From: Puffinus mauretanicus
Lineage: Eukaryota; Chordata; Aves; Procellariiformes; Procellariidae
Length of the DNA: 64,000 nucleotides
Reading direction: 5' to 3'
Assembly (NCBI GenBank): GCA_023333565.1
Contig: JAJKFH010002711.1
Span: 603,501-667,500 of the forward strand
The notes beneath the pieces are model-generated. The model saw only the letters and a list, made by a program, of their open reading frames with translations, did not search any database and was not told the DNA's origin. Below are positions 36,912 through 49,200 of the stretch, one piece after another. The position numbers and the translations under genes were made by a program. How positions within the stretch are numbered: the first letter of the stretch is position 1; every line of letters begins with the position of its first letter.

Positions 36912-39827
36912 TTTATACTTTAAGATATTATTAGGAAAAACAAATCAGACAGCAAATGACAGATTGCTGGCTTGTTAATATTCCCATTGTGTAGTCTCCT
37001 GTCTGACAATGATTCCCTTACACTTGTTTTAACAAGCTGTATAAAAATTTCCCCTATGCAAATTGCCATAGCAGTAGACAGCAGTAAATTGCAACTGGAC
37101 TGACCCACATGCAATCCAACTCCTCAAAAGCCCTTCTGCATACAAGAGCACTCATCTGCTCTGCTCTGTAAAGGCTATCACTTCCATCTTTCTCCCAATG
37201 GATTGCAGCACTCATGAGAGGTGAATCAAAGTAGAGGTCAGAGATTTGACTCCTTATGCAAGTTAATTCTCTTCATCCATTCCTGGCAGTGTCATTTTCT
37301 AAGGCCCATTTATACCATTCAGGGATAAAGTGTAGTAATGTCATGGAAGGGCATTAATTCTATTGAATTTGCTAGAACTCTTGGCAGATATCAGCTAAAC
37401 AAACAAGAGGGTTTTTTTTTCAAAAGCTCAACTTTAGTATTTTTATGTTCTCTGCCCAAAACAAAGTGTAAGCAAAAATAACCTGTTATTAGTGTTAAAC
37501 GTTTCATTTCAAACTTCAACTTTTTTGAGGCTTGCACTTTTTTTTCTCTTTAATTTAAAAAGAACACTTAGAACTTTTGAAATAGGCCTTTCAAAATTGT
37601 ACATTTAAAGAATTTGAAAAAAGGGACATTTGTATATATCCTTGTTCATACCTTGCTTGACTCAAAGTAGAGACTGAATCTCTGATGTCCACATGGCATA
37701 ACAACACCTTATCTTTGGAGCTTTTGGCTACTCCCCTTCTCACTCAGACATTTGTTCCTTGACTGACCCAATCCTGTTACTGAGACAGAATCTTAATTTC
37801 AAAGCATCAGTGTCCTCTCTCGATGCCTATTCTTATGACAACAGGCATTTTGAATTGCAGCAAGCTTACTGAAAATGGTAAAAGTTTATAGCAAGTTTAA
37901 AGAGAAAAGTCAAGAGAGGACGACGACTTTATATGAGAGCTTTTCTGGGCAGCAAGGATGTCTGGAAAGAGACTTTTATATATATATAGTCTTTTTTTTA
38001 CTCCTTCACTCTTCATTTGAACCACGTACGATTTAGGAAAGAGGCTGGTTAGAGCAGGTGTAACCCGTTAGAGGACATTGTCGCATCATTTAGTAAAAAT
38101 GCATGATACTGATAGGACACTTTCAAAGTGGGAAGTGTACTCGGGCAACAGATGTGAGGACAGTATTGCAGCAAACCTTTGAGCTCAGATAGCCAGTTAC
38201 ATCTGCCATGGATGTAAGTAAAACTGCTTTTTAATTCTTACATCCTTGACAACTTCCAGGTGAACACTAGAGTTCTTCAATACAGGGACATTTACTGCAA
38301 AGCAAGCATATAGTATAGAGAGGAAAAAAAAACATAAAACATTTTCCTTCTAACTAATATTTATTTTTATGTAAAAATGTAAACCTTGTAATTTGAGAAA
38401 TGGTGAAATTAAGGAGATGTAGATAGTCTTATTTAGTTTTGCTGTTTTTCTGTGGCTTCATGACAAATTGCTACTACGTATTTGCACAAAATATAATGAA
38501 GCTCATTCAGCAGACAAATAACATTAAGGAGTGATGTTTCATAAAAAAATATACAAAATGTATTTATTAGAAAGCTCTTTTCACGTTCTTTTAGCCTACC
38601 TTCTAGCATATACATCTGTACACTGAGGCATACCTTGTTATCCATCTACTAAAATTATAACAACTGGTTTGATTGCCTCAACATTGGGGAGCTAATGACT
38701 AAATTAGACTGTTGGCAATAACAGAGTCATCTTTTTAAATCATGTCAATTAGCATTAGAGTTTCTTCCCTCAGGTGTCCCAGGGGACCCTTTTGGTTGCC
38801 TTTTTTGCTTGAGATAAACAAAATCATTGTTTTTACCCATATCTCTGAGACTTACTTCTTTTTTTTTTTTTTTTTTTCACCCTGTTATTGTTATTGTTGT
38901 CTTAATGAGCTGGAGTTGTTGATAGCACTGTCAGCTGCAAACAGTCTTGGAAGAGAGACTCTTATCCCAGTGGTATACCGGAGTATCGAGTTCCTAAGCC
39001 TGTAAAGTACTGCTACCCTTCCTCCTGACCTCAATTTACAACAGCATACTGCAATGCTATTTAATAAAGTGTTCTGGAGTGTGTTAAAACACTGTGCTGT
39101 ACTTTCTTCTTTGATATTAAAAGTTGACAGTAAAAATTATTAATAGTAAGGTTCCTGAGACATAAATTTGATGTATAGTCTGGCTTGGTCACTGCCCATC
39201 TATCCACGCATTGCAGGCAGTTCTTTATGTGAGGGGTTTTTTGCAATGGGAAGCAGAGATTGTTTTCTAAACAACTGGTGCTTCACCCAGCATGGTAAAT
39301 CAAAGCATCTTAGAAACAACATATTAGCGTATACTAGAAATAACACATCAGTGTGCATGTTTTTTAACAAAGATAAGAGAACATTAGAAAACAGATTGGT
39401 CATTCAGTTAACTGTGGGTTATTAAAAACTGAAGCCAATGTTTCAGAAACTGCAACAACAATAAATATTAATAGATACAGCCATTGAAAATATGTGATGT
39501 ATGGATTTCAGGTGGGGATAGAAAAGGACATCATGTCACCCTTATTCCCCCACCCACCTGAGATCAGAATGGATGTGTGATTTGCTGATGTCAATTATGC
39601 CAGCTAATATGGGAAGTTTTACCAGCATAATGCATTCCTTCCATGTTGACAAATTGTTCCCTACTTTTTATGTATTCCAAAAAACACTAAGCACAAAGGT
39701 TCCCTTTGAATTTACAGGGCCATAATGAGAACTTGGAAGGGACAGGATCTGATGTTCTATATACCAAAATTTACTTAGATGTATGGTAATCTTATATGAA
39801 CTTTGAAATACATTCAAGAGGAAAAAG
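36912..39827. other. Non-coding AT-rich stretch
   Basis: No gene is supported. It contains a TA tract at 37976-37988 and a 19-base T run at 38859-38877. A block at about 38.68-38.78 kb has several TAATGA and CAATTAGCATTA motifs. Confidence 0.5.
38859..38877. repeat. Poly-T run (19 T)
   Basis: Perfect homopolymer with no retrocopy-like context. Confidence 0.9.
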
Positions 39828-40329
39828 TAGAATCATAGAATCATAGAATCGTTAAAGTTGGAAAAGACCTCTAAGATCATTGAGTCCAACCGTCAACCCA
39901 ACACCACCATGCCCACTAAACCATGTCCCTAAGCGCCTCATCTACACGTCTTTTAAATACTTCCAGGGATGGGGACTCAACCACTTCCCTGGGCAGCCTG
40001 TTCCAAGGCCTGATCACTCTTTCAGTAAAGAAATTTCTCCTAATGTCCAATCTAAACCTCCCTTGGTGCAACTTGAGACCATTTCCTCTCATCCTATGGC
40101 AAGTTACTGGGGAGAAGAGACCAACACCCACCTCGCTACAACCTCCTTTCAGGTAGTTGTAGAGCGTGATAAGGTCTCCCCTCAGCCTCCTCTTCTCCAG
40201 ACTAAACAGTCCCAGTTCCCTCAGCCGCTCCTCATAAGACTTGTGCTCCAGGCCCTTCACCAGCTTCATTGCCCTTCTCTGGACACGCTCCAACACCTCA
40301 AAGTCTTTCTTGTAGTGAGGGGCCCAAAT
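39828..40329 (-). mobile_element. CR1 non-LTR retrotransposon, 5'-truncated copy D
   Basis: This is a ~500-bp CR1 3' end on the minus strand. At its left edge the plus strand shows AGAATCATAGAATCATAG, the reverse complement of the ATTCTATG octamers. It continues through the 3' UTR and RT tail and stops abruptly near 40329 within the FWAPHYKKD coding block. It is nearly collinear with copy C but inverted, about 4.2 kb away, and carries the TCAGGCCT variant shared with copy B. Confidence 0.97.
39916..40329 (-). pseudogene. CR1 ORF2 reverse-transcriptase C-terminal fragment (copy D)
   Basis: The frame is open for 138 codons from the truncation point to the stop at 39916-39918, with no frameshift. 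Visible blocks are [51 protein letters not shown] and [15 protein letters not shown]. The frame is entered through truncation, not at a real start codon. It lacks the endonuclease and the RT catalytic region, so it is a dead fragment. Confidence 0.92.
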
Positions 40330-43300
40330 GAGGAATGGAAATATTAAGTAGTATAGGTTATTTAAGCTTCTGCCTTTCTAATTCAAGTGGGATATCCAAC
40401 AATGAAGAAAGATTCCACTGCAGATAAACCCTGAGAAGGAAAAGTTTCCCATCCTATAGAAAAGAAAAAACACCTTCCCCTCCTCACGTTCTTTTTCTCC
40501 ATTGTGCTGAAACCTATGTCCTTCAAAAGTTTCTAGATGGACAGATCCATGTGGTTAGGGAAATCTGATGAAAAGCAGGAGGCCCAGCTACAAAATTGGT
40601 GCTTTAAGAAATAGTTCATAATTAATACAGATATTTCCAAAAGAGGAATGAGAGAGTCTTTTATAAGAATGTCCATAAAGTTGGGGGTATGACCAGGATA
40701 TAGGGAAATATAAATGCACGCTCCCAATATCCAGGAAATAAGAGATTTGAATTTAGGTCACCCACAGTCTCATTAAATGTTGGAATTTGGTTATTTCTTA
40801 TTTTCTCTTTCTCTAGAAATATCTTTTTGCAGAAACAGATACACAATTTTCCTGCTAAACCTTTCCTATCATCAGCAATATTTGATATAGCAAGAAGTCC
40901 AACAGTATTGTATATAAAGCATCAGCTTAGTCCATAGGTAGTCTGAACTCAAGTTAAATCCCAACAGAGAACAGAAAAGCACCCATCAAGCCCAACAGCT
41001 TGCAAAGAATAGCTTGCTTGTTGCATGCGGTTTTTCTACAGGAACTCAGTTGAGTCTGGTTAAATTGAAAGCATACCAGTTAAAAAGACTGAAAGAACCC
41101 AAATGAAGAATGTTTTGAACTGACTGCATGATACTAATATTCCCTACCTCACTTTCACTAACTTTTTTTAAGATAAAAAATAACAAAGCAAAGTGCTAAA
41201 AGCTGCTCTACAGATTTTAAGCCTGGTTATTTTAAGCCTCTGTAGCTAATTGAAATTTATTGATCTGTATTGAGAATGCTGGCTGCTACAGAAAGCAAGC
41301 AAGGAAGATTCACGCACTACCATAGAATCCCTACGTGTGGCTTGCAAACCTTTGCATCAGATCCATGAAGGGATGGCTATCCTGACAAAATCCTCTAATC
41401 CCCAAAACTGAGGTGGTGACCAAATACCTTGCAAGAAGAGAGTATGAGGGCTGGAGCTTTCTGCTGCCTGTTGTTCCCTCTTGGTCTGCTCTCTGGGGAC
41501 CTAGCAAACAACCGGGACTCAGGAGGCCCCTCAGGGTGCATATTCCAAACCCAGAGGGCTCCCCATTATCACTCAGAGGAAGAAAAACCTGCTATATGAT
41601 TTGCTTCAAGGGTGCCATTTCTGAAGGAATTAGGAATAAGGGACAACAAGGCTGACCGTACTCGCTATGCATCCTCCCCATGCAAAGGGGAAGGCAAAAG
41701 AGGTAAATTGGGGAAGGCAGAAGAACACAGTGGCCAGAGCTGTACCTGGGAGCTGGGGAAGAGTAGTGGTGGCAGGAGAAAAGTTTTTTTTCGCTGGTGC
41801 AGTTGTGTCAGGAGAAACGTGAAAGAGAATCTGCACTGCGGGTTATTTTTGTCATTAATTGTATTCACCTCCTGTTATCTTGCTCTTCCTTGAGAAAAAA
41901 AAAAAAAAAAATTGGTACGTCCCACTGTGTAGCAAACCTCTTCAAGGTCATGTTTATGGACCATTTCTTTAAAATTAACCTTCCTTGCTGATTCTGGTTC
42001 TGGTCCACTGATGTTATCAATGCTGGAAGTCAATGCCCCAGCACAGTTTCTTGCTAGCTGCTGCCATGGGTTTAAATTAATTGGACCTGACCTTGAAAGT
42101 CTGCTAAGTGTTAAACATGTACGTGCTCTTTGCAGGACTAATATCCATATTGTCCAGATGTACCCAGAGAATAGCTAATGAACAGGATAGGATACCTGAG
42201 CTGGGCAGTCAACATATTGCCTGAGCACTGTGTCCCTTCTGTCATGAAGCATGCGCTGATCGGGGGAACTACAGCACCCAAACGTCTCCCTTTACGAAAA
42301 AGAAGCTTCCAGTTGGCCATAGCTGTACGGCCATGATCTGGACTGTGCTTATGCCTGTACTATAATAATCAAATATACATAATACATGCAAAAAATAGAG
42401 TACTTGAAACATTTTTCCATATGCAGAGTTGTCCCACAACAGCTCCTATTAAGTAGCCAGACAACAGATAGAAGGTCAGATTTAAATTGCTGGTCTGGTC
42501 CATTCACAAGATGACAAATATTAACATGTATGCATTCCACATAAGTATTAAGTTTTATGCTTTCAACATGAGTGGAAAACAGGAAGTGAATGCAAGTTAT
42601 AAATATTTCATATAAGTAAAATCAAAGGAGGTAATAGCTTTGCACTCTGTTCTTCTCTTTTACCTCTTCCAAATATATTGTCTTTGGTGGAAACAAAATC
42701 AGATCATGTTCTTTGGTTTTACTTGGACAATTGAGAAGAGGTGATAAAGTTCAGATATATCAGAGTCAAACTAATTTTTCCCTTAATGCTTTTTTAGATG
42801 CTGTGCTTTACAGTCATTCACTGAAGAAGAGATCCTGACACTACCTATAGGCAGTCACCACTAAATGGCTTTGATCTCTGGATCAAGTTTTACAAGTAAC
42901 AGCAGCTGGCAACAAATGCTTGTCCTAGTATAACTTTTTATTTTCTCTTTAATTTTTCCTTTATTCTTACTTTCTGGAGTAAGCTACTTTTCTGGCAGTA
43001 TCTTTGTACTGATTTCTGTAGCAACCTTCACTGGCAAATTTTTCTTACTTGATTGACAGGCTGTAGTTTTTGCACTGTGAACTGTACATTCAAATGGGGG
43101 CATTAGGTCTTTGTCTTCCTGTCTGTGAAAAGACCTTGCAACAGAGCCTGGATTCAGTTATTCACTCAGACAATCGACTTTTAAGATAGCTTGCCTACAC
43201 AGGCAGGAGGTGAAATAATCTTTCAAATACAAACGGCAGCATTCTCGTCTGCCAAAGCTCCACAGAGCGTCATGATAGTTTCTTCTCAGTTCCCTACTGA

Positions 43301-44144
43301 TACAGTGCAAGTCAGGCTGAGACAGAGAGCACAACCCTGATTTCAGGTGTTCCCTAGATTTCCCTAATTAGGGATTACTTTTGCCTTAAGCTTGAAGAGT
43401 CTAGATACAATCAAAAATTAACACAAAAAATTTCAAATTAAAGGAAGAAAAAATCTTAGGCATGCTTTGTGATATTTTAATGTGTGCATTCACCCACAAA
43501 GACCATCATGAACTTCATTAAATAAACAAGCTTACGTACACCGTGTGCCGATTAATGCATTAATCTGCAGAAAGGATATGGTATTTAGGCTGCAGTCCCT
43601 AGGCTTCTAGGGTTTGGATGGTGCAAGGTAATGATAAATTGATACTCAATGTAAACTCACTTACACTCATTGTATAAATGTTATACATAACTTCTTGTAA
43701 CTTCATAGACAAAACATATTTTACAATTATTATGGAAGCAACAGATGAATCATAATTTGATTTCAGATTTTTAATATTTTTTAAATCAACTTTAAAATGT
43801 GCACTACAGGTACCCAGGTTAGTTTCTGAGCTGTTTACGTTTTGCATCCTCTAGTTCCAGCTTCCATGGCTATTTTCTGTTTCTATTAGGAAGCATTTTA
43901 GTTATAACTAAGTCATTTTCTTATTTAATGCAGGAGAAGTTCTGCAAGATGCCATCATTCCTTTAATGAAGAAGTTCTAGTGTTATGGTATTATATTACA
44001 ATAAATAGAATGCCTTCTCCATTAATCTTATTTTGAATATTCAGTTCCTACACACAATAATATGCTAATGATACATGCATGTAATTGTCATGGATATGCA
44101 GTTTCTAACAGTGAACAGCAGAAAAACATTGATACATAGGAAAA
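40330..44144. other. Non-coding stretch with one GC-richer patch
   Basis: No gene is supported. The part at about 41.44-41.80 kb is GC-richer and purine-rich, with overlapping short frames on both strands and no recognised product. A 17-base A run lies at 41895-41911 about 100 bp downstream, but no AATAAA precedes it. Confidence 0.45.
41895..41911. repeat. Poly-A run (17 A)
   Basis: Perfect homopolymer after CTTGAG. Confidence 0.9.
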
Positions 44145-44263
44145 TTCAGGAGGTCTCTCGTCCAATCTCCTGCTCAAAGCAGGGTCAGCCATGAGGTCAG
44201 ACGAGGTTCTGGGCTCTGGGCTTTATCTAGTCTGGTTTTGAAGATCTCCGCAGATGGAGATGC
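44145..44263 (-). mobile_element. Old internal CR1 fragment, copy E
   Basis: The plus strand reads TCCAATCTCCTGCTCAAAGC, AGGGTCAGCCATGAGGTCAG and GGGCTTTATCTAGTCTGGTTTTG, the antisense of a common CR1 3' segment. Only ~120 bp remain and no octamer end is present, so it is an older, more decayed insertion than the other copies. The boundaries are approximate. Confidence 0.8.
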
Positions 44264-45113
44264 TATCTATATTTATTTAATTTTGTTTAAGTTAGATACA
44301 AGGAGAATTAGGGAAGTAGGTTTAATTTTTTGACAATTCAAAACCCCATCTTGAAAAACATTTGAATTTGCAGGGGGTGTTTGGAAAAGCAGAAGGCAAA
44401 CATTCTCACATAGAAAATATGCCACTGTAATATCTTTTTATGATAGGAGTGAACAGTGCTATACAGAAGCCTTTGTTCAACTCTGGCCCTATAAATTATT
44501 ATGTCTCAAAATATTACGCCTGTTGGAGAAAATCATCAGTCCTCTGTGCACCTGAATTTCTTCCACCTATAATGCAGAATAAAGTTACCTAATTATCTTG
44601 CAGGGGTGTTGGGACTCCTACTTCATTAGCATCTTCAAGGTATTTTGTCACCTTCAGGAGGAAAGCCCTGTTACTGGCAACAGCAGCAGCACCATCTCAA
44701 TATACAATGAGGTCACACTATAAGGGAGGATTAATGGCCTAGTTTTACTTTTGCAAATGACAGTAAATATACCTTAATGAGAGTTGGCAGACAGTCACTG
44801 CACTGCAGATAAGAATGGCCCCAAAACCTGATTTAGAACACAAAATGTTCAAGACCAGAAATCATTTTAAAAATCAGAAGAAAAAGTTGAAACTTGAGAC
44901 GTTGACTTCACTTCCACAACCTAGTGCAAGCAGAATACGGAGTGTCATCTGCATAACCTCTGTGCCAGTGAGTAATTTCTGTCACTCTTAACACAGATCT
45001 GCCCACATTCAGTCAAAATTACAGAGTTTTGAAAAATTACATTTCTTGTACATTTAGCAGGTGCTTAGATTTTGACTCATACATTCTCAGAAGATTTTAT
45101 CTATAATGGCATG
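44264..45113. other. Non-coding spacer with possible conserved block
   Basis: No gene is seen. The stretch 44.57-44.85 kb contains ACCTAATTATC, TTCATTAGC, GGATTAATGG and TACCTTAATGAG and reads like a homeobox-bound non-coding element. This is unverified. Confidence 0.4.
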
Positions 45114-45366
45114 TGTGCTGGTTTTGGCTGGCATAGAGTTAATTTTCTTCCTAGCAGCTAGTATGGGGCTAGGTTTTGGATTTGTGCTGAAAACAGTGTT
45201 GATAACACAGGGATGTTTTAGTTCCTGCTGAGCAGTGCTTACAAAAGGCCTTTTCTGCTTCTCACCCCACCCCACCAGCGAGGAGGCTGGGGGTGCACAA
45301 GAAGCTGGGAGGGGACACGGCTGGGACAGCTGACCCCAACTGACCAGAGGGATATTCCATACCATA

Positions 45367-45390
45367 TGACGTCATGCTCAGCATATAAAG
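45367..45390 (+). promoter_or_regulatory. LTR promoter core: CRE palindrome and TATA box
   Basis: TGACGTCA at 45367-45374 is followed nine bases later by TATAAAG at 45384-45390. This is the expected U3 core; transcription would start about 25-30 bp downstream, near the GGGGGAAGAAGAAGG tract. Whether it is active is unknown. Confidence 0.7.
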
Positions 45391-45570
45391 CTGGGGGAAG
45401 AAGAAGGAAGATGGGGACGTTCAGAGTGATGACATTTGTCTTCCCAAGCCACCGTTAGGTGTGATGGAGCCCTGCTTTCCTGGAGATGGCTGAACACCTG
45501 CCTGCCGATGGGAAGTAGTGAATGAATTCCTTGTTTTGCTTTGCTTGTGTGTGTGGCTTTTGCTTTCCCT

Positions 45571-45576
45571 ATTAAA
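45571..45576 (+). terminator. LTR polyadenylation signal ATTAAA
   Basis: ATTAAA sits within CCCTATTAAACTGTC, the same block found in the other two LTRs, and would mark the R region. Confidence 0.7.
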
Positions 45577-45702
45577 CTGTCTTTATGTCAACCCATGAGT
45601 TTTCTCACTTTTACCCTTCTGATTCTCTCCCCCATCCCACCAGGGCGGAGTGACCGAGCGGCTGTGTGGGGCTTAGTTGGTGGCTGGGGATAAACCACGG
45701 CA

Positions 45703-46223
45703 GCATGGTACAATGCTCAGTACCTCAGTTCCTCAGGACTTTTTCTCCAGCTGAAGTCCACAGTTCCTGTGGGTAGCTCAGGTTGACTTTAGAGGTCTCG
45801 TCTGTCTAATGGTCTCAAAAGTGCAGTAACGTGCTGGTTAAGGTTTGTCTCTTTACCTGTTACAATAATCATTAAATGTGCAAGCACAGCATTTCTCACA
45901 GAACCCATGCACCAAAGAGGATAAGCTGTGAGAATGAAAGGGTCCCATGGAGAAATGCCATGCATTGCAGGCATCCCTTATTCTTTTCTGTGAAGGTTCA
46001 CAGACTGAAAGGCAATCTTGATACCTGCATACAGTGCTACCAAGTCAGGCTTCCTGAGACTTCACTTCATGGCCCCATGTGCCTTACATTTCTGGCAATA
46101 CAAAGACCTAGCTTCAAGAAGAATTTACCCCAGACCTGGGAAATAGGAAATTAAATCCCCGTAGAATAAGCAGGTAAGAGAAGCCAGGTCTGCTACTTTT
46201 TGGCACACATCCTAAATGCTAGA
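45703..46223. other. Non-coding spacer
   Basis: Unique sequence between the LTR and a small CR1 end. A 92-codon plus-strand frame at 45876-46154 is unrecognised and not supported as a gene. Confidence 0.5.
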
Positions 46224-46291
46224 TTGTTGGACTCAATGATCTTAAGGGTCTTTTCCAACCTAAATGATTCTATGATTCTATGATTCTATGA
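46224..46291 (+). mobile_element. CR1 3'-end fragment, copy F
   Basis: About 68 bp: GTTGGACTCAATGATCTTAAG, then TCTTTTCCAACC and three ATTCTATG octamers. It is a severely 5'-truncated insertion of the same 3'-UTR lineage as copies B-D. Confidence 0.92.
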
Positions 46292-49200
46292 TAAAAGAGA
46301 TCAGATGCCTCCTCTGATATAAGAGCTTTTTGAAAGAAAAGAGTGAGGCAGTCATTTTGAACAGCAAAGATTATGTCAAATTAAATTATTTCAAGGAGGA
46401 TCTTGGGGAGATGTCTGTAGTCAGCTTGCATTTACTTCAAACAAAATGTGATCCTACTTTTTGCTTTAATGCCACCTTGGTTAACATTTAATGATTATTA
46501 TCTAACAACGATTTCATAAAAAACTCAAGACAAACAAAATTCTCTTTCATGAAACTGAGGAAAGTTAACTTAGATTCTTGGTCTGCCTGCACTTGAACAA
46601 CAAAACATGAGTTTCAAAGAAATAGCTAAATCAAACATTATACTTAAAAGGACAAAATGTTACCTTTCTGTTAATTTCAGTCTTATGTTGGGGTTTGCTT
46701 TTAATTAATGAAGACATTATTTCTGGATAGGCAGTAAAATTATTCACAAGAACTCAGAAAAAGGTATAAAAAATCTGCTACAGTGTTTGCTATTAATATT
46801 TTTGTTTTACTACAATATCCAAACCTTGTGGGTCCTGTGGGATTTGCAATATAGGCACAATATACGAACTTGGTGCCTCCACTGATAACCAACTATTTCA
46901 ATTCCCTCCTCTCCTTTTTTGAAATCACAGTTATAGAATAGAGATGCAATGACTCTGCTTTCAATGCCCTCTCTCAAAGCTACACATGAGGGATAATTTT
47001 TCCATAGAAAAGTGAGCCTGGATGTCAGCTGTGGTTTTCTATAATTTTTTTAATCCCAAATACAGTATGAGAAGGAAACACACAATAAAGGGCATGTAAT
47101 GAGCAAAAATATGCCCCCTTCTAGGCACCAAGTTGAGCAAACAGTGGCAGCAACTGTAAGAAGTGAGAAGAGGCTGTGAGAAGTAGGAGAAGGGAGCTGA
47201 GGAGAGCCAAAAGTATCTTTACAGATGAAGATGTCACTTGCTACAGAAAACACTTCCTACAAAATCCCATCTCCACATTTCTCTGCTTCAGCCAAAACTT
47301 AATGCACCCAATTTCTTTCATGGACTTGAAACCATGTGCACAAATCAATGATTTCTAAAACATATAGGAACATTTCAAAGATGGAAAAAAAGAATTAACA
47401 AATCAGGAAATTCAAATCAATCTCCCTACAGAAATTAGAAAAATAAAAGGAGTCTAATAGAAACATTCAGTTTTGAAAAATTTTGTTGAAATATTGTTTC
47501 AATTTTCACCTGTTTGCCCTTCTTGAAAATTTCTAAATAACTTAGAATTTCAGAATGAAGGGTTATTTTATATTAAAAACCCCAAGGCTTTCCAGTGAAA
47601 AAATGGCCCCACTGTAAAGTAAACATGCAAATACTCTAAAGTTGTACTTGAGATACAGTGGTTGTCATTAAACTGCTGATAAGTTAACATTATGTATAAT
47701 TAAATGCAATTGTTTCCATCATACAGCTGATCGCTATTCCCCCCACTGCAAACAGGAAATGACTTCACGGAATCAATTGGTGACTGCTGACATCTTAATG
47801 GAGACGACTATAATATAATTCTGTTTCTACATAGCACAACTGTTCCCTGAAGTATATTTTCTATTGATATTTTATAAAAATATCTTCCACCCTGACAGCT
47901 TCCTGATGAAGTTGTACGGTGTCTTACATAGTATTTCTTAATGTTTAGGAGGACACACATGCAAAAAGAGAAATGAAACCTAATCTTTTAATAAATGTCT
48001 CTTGCTAGCAAGCCTCTATCGCCAACAGTAGTACCTGCTGTTTTCATTTCTTGTAGCTTCATTTATTACAGATCCTTCATTATCTCAATACTTCTTATGT
48101 AATCTACTTAGAAATGAATACATATTTGGCCAAAGGATATAAATATGAAGACAACCAATAAAAAGTCTGACTCTGGAGAGAATTACATTACCTATGCAAC
48201 AATACTAAGTAACAACCCTAGTTGAATAGGGAGTTCTATTTAATTATTTTTTTTTTTATATATATATATAATTTTTTTTTTTTTTGTAAGTAATTATTTA
48301 CAGAATTTGGAACCAAAAGATTATAAAAGCATTGTGGTCAATCAAAGCATGTTTGTTTGGTTTACAGAGGATACAGAGTGCAAAAATCACTAATTGTACT
48401 GACAGAATATGTGGGCTGGGGAGCCAGGTAGGAATGGAGAAAAGTAGTTCAACACTGTAATTTAAAAAGAAGCAAAACCAGAAGCACCTGAGGGTGCCTC
48501 CTGAGGGTATACCAAACCAATCAGCTGCTTGGATTCACTTGAAAAAAGTTGCCTCTCTCCATGACTAGTACTTTCATTAACTAGGAATAGCGCAGCAAAA
48601 AGGTCAGGCAGCAAGTTTCCAAGTGATTCAGGATAAATTCCACATCATTGTATTCTAGTTCTGTCACAGAAAACTTACAACAGATTTCAGTTGCTGCTTT
48701 GCTAAAAGTAATAATAATAATAAGATCCCTGGTATTTTATTCAAAGATGAAAACTAATGTGCTGTGAAAAAGGACTTCAGTACAGTATTATATTAAAGGA
48801 CATTTGCCTTTTCAATCTTCATTTTACAGGCCATTTAATATTTTGTTAAATGAAAACTGACCCTGGGAAAAAAAAAACAACATGTCCTAAACTGAATTAA
48901 GATGGATGTAACATAGCATACAACCCTGTTCCTGTTCTCTGAAGTTACCATGGAAATAATACATAAAGTACAAATTATTCCCATGGGAAATTGCTAACGA
49001 ACATCTTTTGAGCACTTCTAAAAGCATTTAAAGAGACTGAAAATACAAACTTCTTTTCTAAAATGAGCCATAAGTGAAACAAAGTGTGATGAGGTGATAA
49101 CTACTTAATTGATTGAATGGGTTATCTATCTATCAAGAATTCCTGCAAGCTGTCACAATGATTGCTGTGTAGAAGAGAATGGTACGGTATCAAATTTAGA

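Larger units (their letters stand above)
45114..45702 (+). mobile_element. Solo LTR of an avian endogenous retrovirus, subtype 2
   Basis: This 589-bp LTR on the plus strand begins TGTGCTGGTTTTGG (the family's other copies begin TGTCCTGG) and ends AAACCACGGCA. A perfect 5-bp duplication GCATG lies at 45109-45113 and 45703-45707. U3 holds TGACGTCA and a CATATAAAG TATA box. The R/U5 part has ATTAAA, a TTGCTTTGCTTG repeat and the GATTCTCTCCCCCATCCCAC block. No retroviral genes flank it, so it is a solo LTR. It is alignable with the 63.3 kb LTR over its whole length, but with the 16.2 kb LTR only in the outer parts. Confidence 0.95.

Noticed and set aside
39880..40347. 155-codon plus-strand open frame
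   Set aside because: It is the antisense of CR1 copy D; the true coding strand is minus.
41413..41911. GC-richer stretch followed by an A17 run, considered as a retrocopy
   Set aside because: No AATAAA-like signal near the A run, frames overlap on both strands without a recognised product, and no flanking duplication is seen.
45087..45365. 92-codon minus-strand open frame
   Set aside because: It lies almost wholly in the solo LTR U3 in antisense; a GC-rich shadow.
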